Assembly (NCBI GenBank): GCA_902729315.2
Contig: LR746278.1
Span: forward strand, 451,501 to 515,500
Reading direction: 5' to 3'
Length of the DNA: 64,000 bases
Source: Spirodela intermedia
Lineage: Eukaryota > Streptophyta > Magnoliopsida > Alismatales > Araceae
The notes beneath the pieces were generated by a model. The model did no database searches, had not been told where the DNA came from, and saw nothing but the letters and a program-made list of their open reading frames with translations. This document shows positions 63,492 to 64,000 of the stretch, piece after piece; position 1 is the stretch's first letter, and each line of letters begins with the position of its first letter. The translations under genes were made by a program, and so were the position numbers.

Positions 63492-64000
63492 ATTTCTTCC
63501 CACAAAGAGGAATAGAAGAATGAAGGAAATTGACAGAGAGGTGAGGGGGCTGCTCAGGGAGTTGGTTAAAAAAAAAGAGAAAAGGACATGCAACTGGGGA
63601 CCGCCAGCAACAACGACGACTTGCTGGGTTTACTCCTGGAATCCAATCAAAATCAATGCGAAGAAAAGAAAAATGCTGAGAGATTTATGATGACGACAGA
63701 GGATGTGATTGAGGAATGTAGGCTGTTCTACTTTGCTGGACAGGAGATGACATCAGTTTTGCTCACTTGGACGATGGTAGTTTTAAGCATGCACCAGGAT
63801 TGGGAGGCCAGAGCGAGGGAAGAGTTTCTGCAAGTGTTTGGTGGATGGAAGCTAGAGTTTGAAGGCCTCAACCAATTGAAAGTCGTGAGTAGCCCTCATA
63901 TCGCCCTTTTAAGTAGGTTTCATATCCTATATTGATAAAAAAAAAAGAAAATGGCAATTTGACTATATAATAGTAATTTTTTTCCTGATGCAGGTCACCG
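63492..64000 (+). pseudogene. Partial CYP72-like cytochrome P450 with a frameshift
   Basis: After an acceptor (ATTGCAG, ending 63491) an exon of 63492-63884 begins FLPTKRNRRMKEIDREVRGL, a block typical of CYP72 proteins, and includes [31 protein letters not shown] (I-helix, with AGxxT-type FAGQEMT) and [14 protein letters not shown] donor GTGAGT follows at 63885; the next exon starts at 63994 (GTCACCG) and runs off the window. The reading frame shifts by one between VKKKEKR and MQLGTASNN, within or just after a run of nine A at about 63568-63576. Exons coding the first half (membrane anchor, substrate sites) are not seen upstream, where the retroelement lies. It may be a pseudogene, a sequencing error in the A-run, or a gene with a transposon-filled intron. 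Heme-binding Cys is beyond the window. Confidence 0.7.

Overview
This is a nuclear genomic window from a flowering plant. The genes carry short GT-AG introns and plant-only families are present: a NACK-type kinesin with a plant C-terminal domain, a TDY-class MAP kinase, a MEI2-like RNA-binding protein, an X8/CBM43 GPI protein and a DUF789 protein. Several coding regions are very GC-rich while the intergenic DNA is AT-rich, and protein wording is close to rice. This suggests a monocot or an early-diverging angiosperm, but I cannot name the species.

Layout. Bases 1-5200 are an AT-rich island of decayed Ty3/gypsy retrotransposon remnants, mostly on the minus strand. Bases 5250-57100 are a gene-dense, nearly transposon-free block with ten reconstructable genes: a mitochondrial-carrier NAD+ transporter (+, 9 exons), a small conserved plant protein (+), an ABHD17-like serine hydrolase (-, 5 exons), a small basic conserved plant protein (-), an intronless UTP15/SWA1 WD40 protein (+), a NACK/HINKEL kinesin-7 (-, 14 exons), a DUF789 protein (-, 6 exons), a GPI-anchored X8 callose-binding-type protein (-, 4 exons), a UCP031088-type alpha/beta hydrolase (+, 9 exons), a MEI2-like protein with three RRMs (+, 11 coding exons) and a group-D MAP kinase close to MPK20 (+, 10 exons). 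That makes eleven genes when both small proteins are counted. Bases 58300-63190 are a second retrotransposon island (gag remnant after a tRNA-Met-type primer-binding site, a stop-riddled integrase remnant, a polypurine tract and a likely 3' LTR). The window ends in a partial, frameshifted CYP72-like cytochrome P450.

Exon boundaries were worked out by hand from splice signals, reading phase and recall of family alignments. In each multi-exon gene the exon phases add up to an uninterrupted frame ending at the stated stop; the truncated P450 is the exception. The least certain parts are the N-terminus of the MEI2-like gene, the penultimate intron of the MAP kinase and all untranslated leaders.

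There is no single pathway here. Several genes are linked to dividing or gametophytic cells (UTP15/SWA1, NACK kinesin, MEI2-like), and their flanks carry fitting promoter words: a telo-box with site II elements upstream of UTP15, and MSA-like and TGGGCC motifs upstream of the kinesin. The MEI2-like/MPK20 pair matches a neighbour pair I recall from Arabidopsis, so it looks like an old conserved linkage. I found no convincing undescribed biological system. The best leads are two 78-nt introns that are frame-neutral and stop-free, dense CACGTG clusters, and two conserved orphan proteins.
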